Shown: positions 25,812 to 37,800 of the stretch, piece by piece
How positions within the stretch are numbered: position 1 is the stretch's first letter
How the letters are laid out: each line of letters starts with the position of its first letter
Origin: Chamaea fasciata
Lineage: Eukaryota > Chordata > Aves > Passeriformes > Sylviidae
Assembly: GCA_029207755.1 (NCBI GenBank)
Contig: JARCOQ010000006.1
Span: 16,466,890-16,530,889, forward strand
Length of the DNA: 64,000 nucleotides
Direction: 5' to 3'
Notes under the pieces: model-generated
Databases searched by the model: none
Seen by the model: the letters and a program-made list of their open reading frames with translations, nothing else
What the model was told of the DNA's origin: nothing
Program-made: the position numbers and the translations under genes

Positions 25812-28551
25812 GTGAGTAGTCCCACTGAAGCTGGCTGCCATTCTTATCAGTCCAGTATTTTTTTTTTTTTTACCCTTACAAGTTTTGTCAGGGGTCTATA
25901 AATACATATACAGGCAAAGCAAACATAAGCTCAAATAAAAAATATTGATGTCTCATGAGGTTGATGAGTGTGAAGTCTGTGTGTGCGTCTGTGTAAACTA
26001 ATTCTGAAAGGTAAACCTAACAAGTGACCCCAAAGCTATACCTGGGGCTCAGGAGATAAAGAAAAAGTTGGGTCCTTTTTCATCAAATTTTTTAGGATAT
26101 GAAATTAATAACTCCATAAAAACAGTTTCACGGCCTCTTCCCGAATGGGATTTCGATAGTGCTGCATTCAGTCACAGAAAAGCTTCACCTTCTAACCAAA
26201 AAAAGATGAGGGCAGGGGGAATTCTTCTTACGTGTTACAGCTATACAGAGAAATAAATTGATGTTTTTTGAAAGTAAAAAATTTGTTTTACTTTGAGCTA
26301 TTGAATGGGTCACATTTCATTTAGGAACATTGGAGATTATGTGATTGACTGTCAGATGTGATAAATGGGAAATCTTTATGCTTTTATTACTGTACTGCTA
26401 GCAGACCTAATTAAACTAAACTGGCTTGCCAACATTCTTTGTAACATAAAATTATAGCATCATCCGGTAGTGCTATTATAATTAAAGTTGTGTCAGCATT
26501 TACAATAAGGTCCCCATTTTTAGAGGTTATGACTTTGACAGAGGAACTCTTCAGGCTCCTAAAACAAAGCACAGTGAAAAGACCGTGTATCCAAGTCATA
26601 TGGGCTGGAAGGAGGTTTTCGCATATCTATATTGACTACAAATAAATCTAGATTGTGTTGACCGGCAAAACCAGGTTTAGTCCAGTCACTTTTAAACAGA
26701 TTTTCCAATGAAGTGGAAATTAAGTAAGAATGGAATCTTTATATCAGAGCTCAAGAGTAGCTATTAGTGTTAAAGAATTACTTTTACAAAAAACCTGTCT
26801 CGTCTCTTTTACCCATGTTGAGCACAATTGTTCTGAAATCAGTAGGACTAATCACCTGGGTTAACATATGACTTGTAACTGAAGAAACTTCACACAGGTG
26901 AGTAGTTCTGTTGATTTCATAACAGAATCGCAGCTATTCTTCCTTGGACAAATCCGAGAGTACTTAAATAGGGCTGACCATGGGCTTTTGGTCACCTCAG
27001 GTAGGTTTTGATAATAGAATTTCTTTCTGTTCTTTCAGGCTGGAGTCATAAAAATGTGCAATCTGTACTTTTTTCAAACTTTCAAATACAGTTTCTGGTT
27101 TGAACCATAAAATAGAGTTAATCAAATTAGCAATGTTTACATTTTCTTTGGTTAGGATATTTCATTTTCTGAAAATATATTTTAGAAACAAAATAAACTG
27201 GACACACAGAGTCCTGGATTATAGCTGAAACGTCCCATTTGCAGTCAGAATATGCTTGTATAAGTATACTGATTTCAGTGGCACTACTTCTGATTTGTGA
27301 TGGTCTTCATGCCTACAGCTGGCCACAGATCGCACTGAATGAGTGTGCTGCACTGTGAGTGTATTTGCAAAGCACCCACCCCAGAATTAGTACAGGGAAA
27401 ATATATTGCCTTTAATTTCTAGTCATTTATTGGGGGGAGGGGGGGGGGTGAAGTGTTGGTTAATATTTTAGTTTATGTTGGTTACACATTTCATGTTGCT
27501 TTGCAGAATTATTTTCTAATGGATTAGTTACTCTTTGTCTACATCCTGAATTTCCTGCACTTCCTTTCCACTTATTTAGTTAGGATTGAGCACATCAGCT
27601 TAAAAGGACCAAAATGGCATGGCCCTATTATGGACGATTCTGAGTAGCGATGTGATTTATAGCTGTGGACATCCTTTTTGGTAGTTTAAGAAAATGTAAG
27701 AGCCAGAGAAGGGTAATTTACCTAATTTAGTGAATACATTTGTCTGGTATTTTATCAATGGCAAAGTGCTTTTTCCACTTGGCAAGGAGCCATGGTCTTG
27801 TGTCAGACCACATCAACAAAGAGACAACTTTCTTAATTCCATCACTTGCTTCTATTTAGTCTTTTAATTAATTTCAGGCATTGCTTAAAATGTAGACCCC
27901 TAGCAGCCAAAAGCAACTAATCCCACTTTCTGCTATTAAACAACTAGAGAGGAAATCAGAAAAGAGATGTGAAAGAAGGTGCTTTATATTGAGTTATTAC
28001 TCTATCTTGTTCAGCAGAAAATGAGTCTGACCTGTTAAAGGGATCTTTCGGGCTGTTTCTATAGAGACTAATAATGGCCAGACGTACAGATATATCTACT
28101 TGGAAACAAAATCTTTTATTAACCCTTTATTTCTGATATTAGAGTATTACCTCTCAAGGGCAATTTTCTTGAGATTTTTTTGTCTTATTCACTATTTATG
28201 GAGATCTGGACTAAAGAGACTCATGTCATCTTTCAAGCTTCTGTATATTTACTTTTTTCTTTTAGACAAGAAACAGGAAACTACAGAAAAGTTAATTTAT
28301 TAGGAAGACTTCTTTTTTTCTTCCAGTTAATTAGACTGCAAATAAAAAGTAATTTTGCAGCTTGTGTAGTTTAATTTATTAACTTGTAACTCCCAGACTT
28401 TCAACGAAAGATGTAAAAAAAGTTAATGGTTGGCGGTTTTATTAATAAATTGGCGCAGTTTCTTGCTGAAGGGAGGGCTGGGCAAACCGGCTGCTTTTCT
28501 GTTTGTTCTTCCTAACGGGGGGTGTTTTGTTCCCTGTTTGGTTCCGCGCAG
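25812..28551 (+). other. SLIT2: SLIT2 intron between D1 LRR6 and D1 C-cap exons
   Basis: A 2.7-kb phase-2 intron. It holds a T14 run (25858-25871), a G-rich run at 27432-27448, and otherwise unremarkable unique AT-rich sequence. The last 50 bases become GC-richer as the very GC-rich next exon approaches. Confidence 0.85.
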
Positions 28552-28715
28552 CCGCCTGCACTCCAACAACCTGTACTGCGACTGCCACCTGGCCTGGCTG
28601 TCGGACTGGCTGCGGCAGCGCCCGCGCGTCGGGCTCTACACGCAGTGCATGGCGCCCTCGCACCTCCGCGGGCACAACGTGGCCGAGGTGCAGAAGCGCG
28701 AGTTTGTCTGCAGCG
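28552..28715 (+). CDS. SLIT2: SLIT2 exon: D1 C-terminal cap (LRRCT)
   Basis: A 164-nt exon coding the cysteine-rich cap that closes the first LRR domain. It reads [20 protein letters not shown] and later [13 protein letters not shown] and FVCSG. The four Cys (CDC, TQC, FVC) are those expected to form the two LRRCT disulfides. It enters in phase 2, completing a Phe codon, and leaves in phase 1 with G, so it switches the gene to the phase-1 linker exons that follow. The acceptor is AG at 28550-28551 and the donor GTAAGA at 28716. Human SLIT2 as recalled has Gly where Ala stands in CMAPS. It is strikingly GC-rich: 53 of 54 complete codons end in G or C, unlike the other LRR exons. Confidence 0.97.
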
Positions 28716-29229
28716 GTAAGAGAAACCCACCCGGCCCCTCGTGCCCCCAGCCACGCCCGCTGACACCTCAGGGCTCACTGCTAGGGATGCCTGCCGACTC
28801 CTGTTGGCTTCTGCACCATCCGAGCATGAGTGCTTGTTAAGAGAAACTCAACCGTTTTTTATTGGTGTTTGTGGGGCTGCGCGTGTCCTTGCAAATTTTG
28901 TGTAAACGTTGCATTCACGTAGATTTTTTATAGCCTTGTAAAAGTATTACTGGGGGGGAGAGATACAGGAAATGAAATAAAAGGTGTACTGGTTGAGAAC
29001 ATAAACCCGTTAATAATAAGGATTTTTTTTTTTAACCTTTACAGGTATATACTTGTTATTTTCTGACTTTTAAATATTAGTCTGAATCTCTAAGTAACTT
29101 TCTGAATTTTTGTTGTTATGCTTTAATGCGTAAGGTTATTTTTTGATGTGAAATAATGAAGTGACTAACAGTTCATTACTAATCACATTTTCTCTATTCA
29201 ATTTTTTTTCCTTTATTTGTGTCTTCTAG
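28716..29229 (+). other. SLIT2: SLIT2 intron between D1 C-cap and 12-nt microexon
   Basis: A 514-bp phase-1 intron. It begins GC-rich, like the preceding exon, then turns AT-rich. It ends in a long pyrimidine tract (about 29186-29227) and AG at 29228-29229, a strong acceptor for the tiny exon that follows. No repeat is seen. Confidence 0.8.
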
Positions 29230-29241
29230 ATGAGGAAGAAG
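29230..29241 (+). CDS. SLIT2: SLIT2 12-nt microexon (Asp-Glu-Glu-Glu), GC donor
   Basis: The twelve bases atgaggaagaag follow a long pyrimidine tract and AG. Joined to the preceding G they code D-E-E-E and leave a G that becomes Gly with the next exon's GT, giving FVCS-DEEE-GHQS. Recalled human SLIT2 has DEEE at exactly this place, and a human isoform four residues shorter is listed, so I take this as a real exon. The donor reads AAG|GCAAGT: a GC instead of GT, otherwise perfect consensus. The nearest GT, at 29245-29246, would shift the frame. Length 12 and phase 1 on both sides allow skipping, which leaves CS-G-HQ. It inserts an acidic patch in the linker between D1 and D2. Tissue-specific use is likely but not shown by the sequence. 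Confidence 0.85.
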
Positions 29242-31092
29242 GCAAGTTTATCTTTCTTATTTAAATATTTTTACACTCAGATTGAAAATTTTCTGTAAAT
29301 TTTGTCTGCTGTTTCAAGTTTTGCCAAGAACGTTAAAAACCAGCTGCAATATTGCTGTCTTTTCAGTGGTTCGGCAGGGTTTCTCCTACTGGTTGATTTT
29401 CTGCAAACCCCCAGAAGCCTATTGCCAAATACGCCAAAATTTGTACAGATCTATGTTTCTAAAACAGTTTTATGGAGAGCACAATGTTCTGTCCTTATGA
29501 AATAGCCTCTGACATTGAAGTGTAAGGCACTGCCATCTTCACACAGCAAATGCTAACAGTATCCTTGCCACTAATTCTGCCTTTATGTACATTTAAAAGG
29601 GCTCCTAACAAGATCATGTCATATATCTTACATGTAAATGTGATGGCTGCAGAGCCTGGGTGTCAAGAACAGTTTTATAACTTGATCATTATAATGCTGA
29701 TTATTAGCGAGGGGAATAACCATGTTTTCTCTCTGTATCACTGTATTTTTGTTCAGTAAAGGTAGGTGAAACATTTCCTTACTGGTAGTATTAAAAGAGT
29801 AGTGTGTGTTATTAGATTTGATTGTTGTTTTTACTTTAATAACACAAACATAAATGTGAAATCCAATTATTATATTGTAAAATTCTGTCCCATAGAATCA
29901 TAGAATGGTCTGGCTTGGAAGAGACCTTAAAAATCTTCTTCCAATTCTCCTGCCATAGTCAGGGACACCTTCCACCAGACTAAATTGCTCAAAGCCCCAT
30001 CCAACTTGACCTCAAAATCTTTTCAGCAATTTAAAACTTGGACAGTTGTTAAATGAAGTTTTAAGTGGGAACAGCGTTGGCTGAAACTTAAATTATCAGT
30101 GTACCCTTCCTATACTAATACATGACAGCAAATATTGTGAGAGAGATCCTAAGTGAAATTGTGGTTTCGTAGTCAAGAAGTTGTTTCTTTTTTACTTGAG
30201 AATATCAAAACAGTCTCTAGATTTTTCTAACTTAATGAAAAAAGAAGGAAAAGGTTGTCGTGCCTTTATCATGTCTTTATGTCTTTCTGTAACATTATGA
30301 AACAACTGTACTGCATCATTAAATTGATAGACAAATGAGTGCATATAAAATGTGCAGTCTATCTATTTGCAGGAAAATATAATAAGGTTTTTAATTTCTA
30401 AAGCATACCTAAATATGAAATGATTAAGTTTAAATGCAATTAAAAATTTTGACTTTAACATACAACACTCAGAAATCAGGGGGGAACTCATGTGAACTAG
30501 CCACCTGAGTGACAAAGAATTTCAGATTGTGGGAGGAAGAAGTCTGCTGAGCTAAAACAGTGAGAGATGTGAAGTCAAAACTTTTATTTATTTTTGTGTG
30601 ACTGAATGAAAATGTCATGAAATGAATAAAAACTCCAAAACTGTCTATGAGCAATACATAACTGAAGGACCATATTCAAATAAATATTTCCAGAACAGTA
30701 CAAAACTGGCAGGTCACATTCAGTGCTCATAGCAAAGTTTATTCATTTCTCTTGATGTGCATTTTTTTAATACTATACAATATTCTGAAAACCTAATGAA
30801 TCAGTAATTAGTTTTTAATAGCATACAAGAAATAAAATATATCTGAAAAATGGGTCACAGTCTTTTTAAATGAGGTGATTTTGAATGGCTGTTGCTAAAG
30901 AAGTTGAAAAATTATGTAGAGCTGTCACAATGGCCTTTGTCTTTCACCTCTCTGGGTTTTATCAGCATGCTAGTATTAACTGTGTGTTTCAAAAAATGCA
31001 GTTTGAAAGTACTGATGGACTAAGACATTTATTTTAGAAGTTTTGCCTTAAATTTTTCAAGTAAGTGTAAAATGTTGCACTTTCCTTTGCAG
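29242..31092 (+). other. SLIT2: SLIT2 GC-AG intron between microexon and D2 N-cap
   Basis: A 1.85-kb phase-1 intron that opens with GCAAGT and closes with a pyrimidine tract plus GCAG. It contains one inverted CR1 fragment (29891-30021). The remainder is unique AT-rich sequence. Confidence 0.8.
29891..30021 (-). mobile_element. CR1 3'-end fragment
   Basis: The + strand begins catagaatcatagaatggtc, the inverse of the CR1 3' terminal repeat. It continues with 'ggcttggaagagaccttaaa', 'cagggacaccttccaccaga' and 'caaagccccatccaacttga', the inverse of the CR1 3' region. The element is inserted antisense to SLIT2 and is 5' truncated to about 130 bp. Confidence 0.9.
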
Positions 31093-31231
31093 GTCATCAG
31101 TCCTTTATGGCTCCATCCTGCAGTGTCTTGCATTGCCCTGCTGCCTGCACCTGTAGTAACAACATCGTGGACTGCCGTGGGAAAGGCCTCACCGAGATCC
31201 CAACAAACCTTCCAGAAACCATTACTGAAAT
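31093..31231 (+). CDS. SLIT2: SLIT2 exon: D1-D2 linker end and D2 N-terminal cap (LRRNT)
   Basis: A 139-nt exon. It completes a Gly codon and codes [36 protein letters not shown] and TNLPETITE. The pattern CxxxxCPxxCxC followed by VDC is the LRRNT cysteine cap that opens the second LRR domain. It enters in phase 1 and leaves in phase 2 with AT (Ile), which returns the gene to the LRR exon phase. The acceptor is TTTGCAG at 31086-31092, and the donor is GTGCGT at 31232, weaker than its neighbours. D2 is the domain shown in the literature to bind the first Ig domain of ROBO receptors, and this exon is its N-terminal end. Identity to SLIT2 as recalled is complete over the exon. Confidence 0.97.
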
Positions 31232-31559
31232 GTGCGTAATCTGACTTTTTTTCCCATTAACTAAAACAAAACATTTTTTTCCTATGTTTTAGGTTTTGTT
31301 ATTTGCATAAATTAATGCATTATATAGGGTAGGAATTCTGGTATATACCTTCAACCTCAGATATAAAATCAAATATACAGGTGTATGAAAGAGTTTAAGA
31401 CCTTTATGCTATCTAATGAGTTATCTTTGTATTTGCTGTCTCATATTTCATGAGTAAACTGCATTCTGAATTGGTTTATAAAGAGTTTGGGAATCCTTGC
31501 TCTTCTACAAGTGACTGGCTTTTCACTGCAGACTTTAAAGCCTGTTGCCTTCAGGGTCA

Positions 31560-32120
31560 CTTTCTGTGCTGAGGTGAGATTAGTTTACTTCGTAGTAGCT
31601 GGTATGAGACCATGTTTTGGATTTGAAAATAGTGTTGATAAAACAGAAATATTTTCTGCACTGCCGAGTGGTGCTTAAACATAACAAGGCCTCTTCTGCT
31701 CCTCACCCAACTCCACCAGAGGAGGCTGGAGAGCAAAATGAGTTGGGAGAGGACCTAACTGGGGTAAGGGATATTCTATACCATGTTGGCATCATGCTCA
31801 GCACATACAGCTGGGGCAAGAACAAGAACGGTGAGAGGTTCAGAGTGATGGTGTTTATTTTCCCAAGTCACTGTTACATGTGACAGAACTCTGATCTCCT
31901 GGAGATGGCTGAACACCTGCCTGCCCTTGGGAAGTGGTGAATGAATTCTGTGCTTTGCTTTTTTTGCATGCAGCTTGTGCTTTACCTGTTAAACTGTCTT
32001 TGTCTTAGCCCATGAGTTTTTGCAGTTTTAAGCTTCTGATTCTCTCCTCCATTTTGTTGTGGGGGCAGAGAGTGAGCAGCTTTGTGAGGTTTAGTTGCCA
32101 ATTGGGGTTAAACTGTGCCA
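31560..32120 (+). mobile_element. Solo LTR, avian ERVL-like family (copy 1)
   Basis: About 560 bp that parallel the LTR at 56218-56831 and match my memory of a common avian ERVL-type LTR. Shared landmarks in the same order are a tgctgaggtgagattagttt start, gtgttgataaaacagaaata, catcatgctca, ggctgaacacctgcctgccc, cccatgagtttttgcag and a ggggttaaac end. The position equal to the TATA box reads catacag, so the core promoter is eroded. There is no internal retroviral coding sequence beside it, so it is a recombined solo LTR in the SLIT2 sense direction. The 5' edge is approximate. Confidence 0.85.
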
Positions 32121-34639
32121 CTCACCTTCAGTCACTTTATTCATCTGCCTTCCTACTCGAGAGCCAGATCTTAGCATGAAAGATCAGCAATCCATGCCAC
32201 CAATAATAAGTGTTCTGCTTAAAGCAGTATCCTCAGAGGGTAATCTGAGAAGGCAAGAGTAAAATGTAGTCAATTGTGTTAATAGCATCTACCTTTGTAC
32301 AGAAGAACATGGACACTGGTAGTGTCCCATGATATGTCTTACAAAAAGTACCACCACGTCCTGATTGTAGAGCAGAGTCAGAGCCAGGGTGCTGTAGGGT
32401 GCAGTCCCCAAAAGCAACGTGGCTGAGAGGTTGTGTGGGTTGTATGTAGGAAAACTACTGCTGCATTGTCATCTGTGCAAGTGAGCAGCAAAAGCAAAAG
32501 GTGAGCTTGCTGTCAAGATGGACAGGGGCACAGCAACGTGAACATCTTTTTTATCTGGGATCAGCAGGGCCAGTGTTTTGGAAGGGAATCTGGGAGTTCC
32601 CTTCAGGGAGATAGTGGGAAAGTTGCTGTGATGACAACCTGGTAACTGAGGTCTGACTAGAAGTAAATGAGTTGGAGAAAATATTCAGAATAAAAAAAAT
32701 TTCAGTATTTTGATGATACAAGATTATCTTGAATGTTTAAAATTAGGGCTCCACAATGAGATTTTAATTGGCTTGTTGATATCTGACCTGTGGTTTTGAA
32801 CATTACAGGGTTGGAATTACCATAGTTTCTTCTTAGGATATGAATAATATGCTTTCACCACTTTCAGAATAATCCCTCTGCTTGCAAATAAAGTGAATCT
32901 TTCATAAAATCCATTGACAGTGCCCAGGAAGGCTGCACAGAACAGTGTTCTTTATTTAATAAGCTGTATACCAAAGTTTTTACTTGCATAAGTGCATCAA
33001 TGTACATAGAGGAAAAATATTGCAAGAGGTAGGGAGTACACGTCAAATATTTTTTGCTTTATTTCTGGTGCTAACCACGGGATTACAGACACTGAAGTTT
33101 GCACTATATTTTTCTTAGATATGTAAAAAGTGCTCTTGAGTTTTAAGCATGGAATACTATGTTCTTCAGCAGTTTATTGGCCTGGAGAGTAAAAGTAACC
33201 ATGTAGCAACACCTTCAGTATTTGGCTAAGCATTTAATGGATTGCGAACTTATGCTCAATGTTTCCTGCTAGCCTAGACATCATTTGGTTTCCAGAGTGA
33301 GGTTATTTCTCATTCTGAGATCTATAATCCATTAAAATACAGTGATATGTGTGCTTATATACATATGTACAGTGCATGTAGTTCATACTGATACAGTGTA
33401 AACTATCTGTTATCTGTCAATTGTATCTAGTTCGTAAGTTCTGGCTAAAAAAACGCAGACCACAGTATTTAGCTCAGGAGGTGTAAGAGGAGATAGAACA
33501 TTAGAAAATCAAATTTTAGTAATCGTTTTGTATTAAACAGATGCACACCAATGAACGTTGGTGTGGTGACAGAACTTCAGTGATAGATTTTGAGTAACTC
33601 AGATGAGTACAATACAAGATGCGATTTGAACCATTGGTAGGCTAAACTTATCACAGGGAGAATAGCACTTTCCTGTTGAGTGGAAGGTAAGGTGAGAAAT
33701 GAAGGCAGGAAGGAAGGAAGGAAAGAAATAAATGCTCTGAGATTGAGGGAAGAATCTGAGATTGAATGGAAGAATTAGAGTCCTTTGATACTTTGATCAT
33801 GTATTTGCTGAGAATCACAGGATTGTTTCTGCTTCATTGTCAATATATTGGAGAGGAGTTAAAGTTTTGACAAATGCATTTTGCTGTTTATACGGAGAAA
33901 GTTTTATGCTATACTTACTGCTTTAATGTAAAAAAAACAATTAGTGATAGTTGTCTTATGATTCTTATGGATGGGAGGTGTATTTAGCTTCATAGCATCA
34001 AAAGGAATGAGAGAGAGAAGAGGTTGGAAAATGAGTGGTTTATGGAGTTAAAAAGGTTTTATCAATAAAGAGGTGAGGGAAATCTGAGACTGGATCAAGC
34101 CAGCACTTCACCCTGGCCAGTGAGTGGCCCATATCAGTTGTTCCTAAAGAATATTTTGGAAACAGAAATGTACAACTTCAGAAATAAAATACCAGTGGCA
34201 CAGATATTTTCTTTGCTCCCGATAAGTGTTGGGGTTGCTCTGAAACTTGAAAATCTGCAAAAATTTTGGGGAAAAAAGGCTTTTCTTTTAAATATCCAAT
34301 CTGCTTTAAACCCTACTGTGTTTACATCTTCACATTAAGATAATAAATTTTGGGGGAGGGAGTTGTGCTCAAACTCTTCCAGTTTAAAATACAGTTTTTT
34401 AAAGGTTGGGGTTTTTTTGTTTGTTTGTTTTTTTGTTTGGTGTCTGTTTTTTGTTTTGGTTTTTTTGGGGGGGGTTTTGTAGAGAGAAGGAAAATACAGT
34501 CACATACGTCATTTTCTCTGTCACCTTCTATTTTACGTGCCATCTTCATTCATCTCTTCTCTGAACTAATGTTCCAACTCCATTCAATATTTTTGGATGA
34601 AAAAACCTTCCTTGTCTTAACTAGTCTCATCTTATTTTT

Positions 34640-34830
34640 CTGAAATACTTGTTTTGCAATTTTTTTTCATCTTCAATGACCAGAGTTTAATACAATATTC
34701 CAGATAACAGTGAATCATCAGGTTTTTATAACAGAATTTTACTTTTCTTTCATTTGCCTTTTGCAACCTGATAATCACTTGCATTATTTAACTGCCAGTA
34801 CATGTTGCACCATGTTTTAACTTGATCTAG
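34640..34830 (-). mobile_element. Possible very old CR1/L3-like LINE relic
   Basis: The + strand has gaccagagtttaatacaata, then ttccagataacagtgaatca, and further on gcaacctgataatcacttgc with caccatgttttaac. The order recalls the inverse of an ancient CR1/L3-type LINE (accagaactgg... acaatattccag... then caccAT). Decay is heavy and this is a weak call from texture; it may be unrelated unique sequence. Confidence 0.3.
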
Positions 34831-37800
34831 CCCTACAGAGTCCTAGGTCTTTTTTTTTTAGCTGTTATGATTTCGTCAGGAACAAGAAGTCGGTAAATGT
34901 AATCCTATTATCGCATTCATAGACATTTCTGACACTGAATCGGGTTGTATGTCACGTTTTAAAGCTGGTCTATGAAAGACTTCAGTCCTCTCTGCTTTAA
35001 ACTAAATTTAACTTGCAGGGAGATTGTGACATTCCAGTATTGTTATCATACAATAAGTGTTTTAAAGCTTCATTTTTTGAAAAAGTCCTCTGCAACTGTT
35101 GCTTATAGCAACCCCTTGAGATTAGATTGAAAAGAATGATTGTATCCCACAAAATAAGCTGTTTTTTCACTTATTTCTTGGGCGATCTTGTTGTCAGTGT
35201 GCCAAGATGGTAACTGACAGTAAACACTTGAAGAGCTGAGCCCGTGCTGTCACGGCAGCGTTCGGAGTGCTAGGGAGTTGCTGGGCATGAGGCAGAGGGT
35301 GCAGTGGGCGCTGCATTTCCACCATCAGTGCAGTCCCCACACACATGGCTTCATTACCTTCATCACCCTGTAAGCACATGCTTTGGCAGGAGCTCCCCAG
35401 TTCTCAGTGAGAGGGGGAGAGAGAAATGTGCTGGCTCCCTGTTGTTTTCTGAAGGATGTACAGGCTTTAACAGCCAATTTATTATTTATTCACTCATCTT
35501 TATAATACTACCAGATTCCTGTGCACACTGCAAGAAAGTTAACTTTATGCTTCTTATTTACCTGCACCAAAGAGTGTTCAATCTTTTCAGTATCTTTCCT
35601 TTTTTGCCAATCTTTTGCTGTATTTTCATTTGAAGATTTCCTACTTTATTGATAGGGACATTAGAAAAATCCACAATACTTCCAAATTCCCTTGCTCTGA
35701 ACATGTTTCTCTGCCCTCTGTCCCCTGTTTATGAGCTGAGTCTGAGGAATCCAGTGCTGAGTACCACCTGCTTGTCATATTGTGATTCAGCCAACTTCAT
35801 GGTACACAAATACCTCCGGTGCTTGCCGCTTTCCATCCTTTTGTCTTTTCTTTATTGTAACTCATATAATAATATTTTCCTGTGAAGTGACATTAAACTT
35901 TATTGTCAACCCTCCTTCACACAGGTGTTTAAAATCTGACAACTTATTTTTGTGAGATTTTGTTTTTCCACCCATATCTGCCTCTTACTTATTTGTTCTC
36001 ATATGGAGAACAGGTTATTATTAATAAGAGTATAATCCATATTTACTTTTTAAAGATCTATAATTCCATTTATTTTCAAATGAGATTCTTTTGAAGTTCA
36101 TCTTCAAGACATGCTAATGGGTTTGTGATATTTTGCCAAGCTCTCTGTCCATTTTTCCTGTTCTTTCTCTCTGTGGAAACCTTGACCTCAATCAGCTCCT
36201 CAGTACCCTATGAAACACTGATTTCTTAACTTTGTTTGAAAAAAAATGTTGTGTGATCTGCTTCTGCACAGGAATACTTTGAATTCATTACCTTGTCAGT
36301 CTGTTTGGAACAATGTTGTATAAAACCAAGCAGTATATTAATAACGTTGCTTTCTCTATCCTTTTGATAAATATAATAAAATCACAGGTTTAAAGTGTAT
36401 ATTGCATGTTGACAATTCTATGCTTTTTTGTTTCTCCCTATGGGTTTGATAAATTAACTTGTATCCAAATAGTGGGTTAAAAGAAGAACCCTTTAAATGG
36501 AATATTGAATTTCTTAAGTATTATACATCGGCGCTTTCCATTGAGTAAAATTTTGCTTGTTGAAGCTCTGAGTTAGCTCTCTGTGGAGAAGTACAAGAAA
36601 AGACTTTCTGTTTAGTCTAATACTGATGTTGTGGCTTTACATTGCCTTGATAGCTCTACAGTAGTCTTGGAATGCTGTTTTAAGACATTAGGGACTGTCT
36701 TCTCAGGCTAATGGCTACTGCCTCTGTAGCAGAGCTGGCAAGGAGAGCATGCGCTTGCGCTGCGCTGCAGCCTGTCTGTCTCTGAGTTCAGTGTGAGCTC
36801 CTAAACCGCTGAGAAAAATAGTTAGCACTGGAAGCTGAAGTGGTTGAGGAACAAGCAGGCAGGTGTGATGGTGGGAGCAGGTGGAGGCAGAGCCAGTTGC
36901 CAAAATGCTGTTTCATCCCAGTGTAGTTGGATTTACTGGTGGCTGTCAGGGTGCTGCTGAGCCGATTTTGTCATACTCTGTCTGACTTCTCAATTGGTAC
37001 AGAAGTCAGTTGGCTGAAAGCAGCAATTCTCGCTGCACCAAGGCAGTCGGCAGGTGGTGTATTGTCTACCAAGTGCCTCTTGGGAAGATGCCTTCAGAAA
37101 CGTGACTGCTTATCTCCAAGTAGCTGCCAGTGAAAATGAAAGGAGAATAAAACCTGTGGTGTCCTCTATTTTTCCCTTCTGTTTGATAAAGCTTGGAGCA
37201 AAATTAAGTACTCAGCATCTCAGTAAATGTAATTCTTAATCTGTATTGAATTAGTACAATTGTATCTGTACTAGTTACACCCTTTCTCCAAAATTAATCC
37301 TCACTTTATTATCTAAACTCACAGACAGCCAAATAGACTTCTCTTTTCAGGATTTATCCAATCAATGTGATAATATTTGAGAAAGAAATAATTCATATTC
37401 CATACAAATTTTACAAAAAATTGGTTGAGCACCAAAACTCCTCCAGTTTTAGTGCACCTCTGAATTCTACAGAAAGCACAAAAAATAAAAGGTTGCAGAG
37501 ATGTGAACCTCTGTCTCTGGTTCAAATGAATAGATTTCATACCATGAGTAACCTGCAGGAAACATTTTGGGAACTTAAAAAAATTTCCCATAGATCTGTT
37601 ATTTTAATGTCTGTATTGTAACATTGTGAGGCAAAATACAGTGCCCATAAATAATATGAATACTCTTTCAACTTTTGTTATTTAATATACCTTACTTTAG
37701 TATTTTTTCATTGACTTAAGCAAAGCATGATACATTATACATTAATTCATCTCAAACATCATAATTTGACTTGGTTTAGATTTTTTTTCTTTGAACCTCT

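Noticed and set aside
28430..28840. Several overlapping open frames on both strands at the D1 C-cap exon
   Set aside because: High GC removes stop codons in all frames; only 28552-28715 in the SLIT2 frame has splice sites and homology.
29242..29250. Use of the GT at 29245-29246 as donor for the microexon
   Set aside because: It would make a 16-nt exon and shift the frame; the GC donor at 29242 keeps it and restores the known DEEE-Gly junction.
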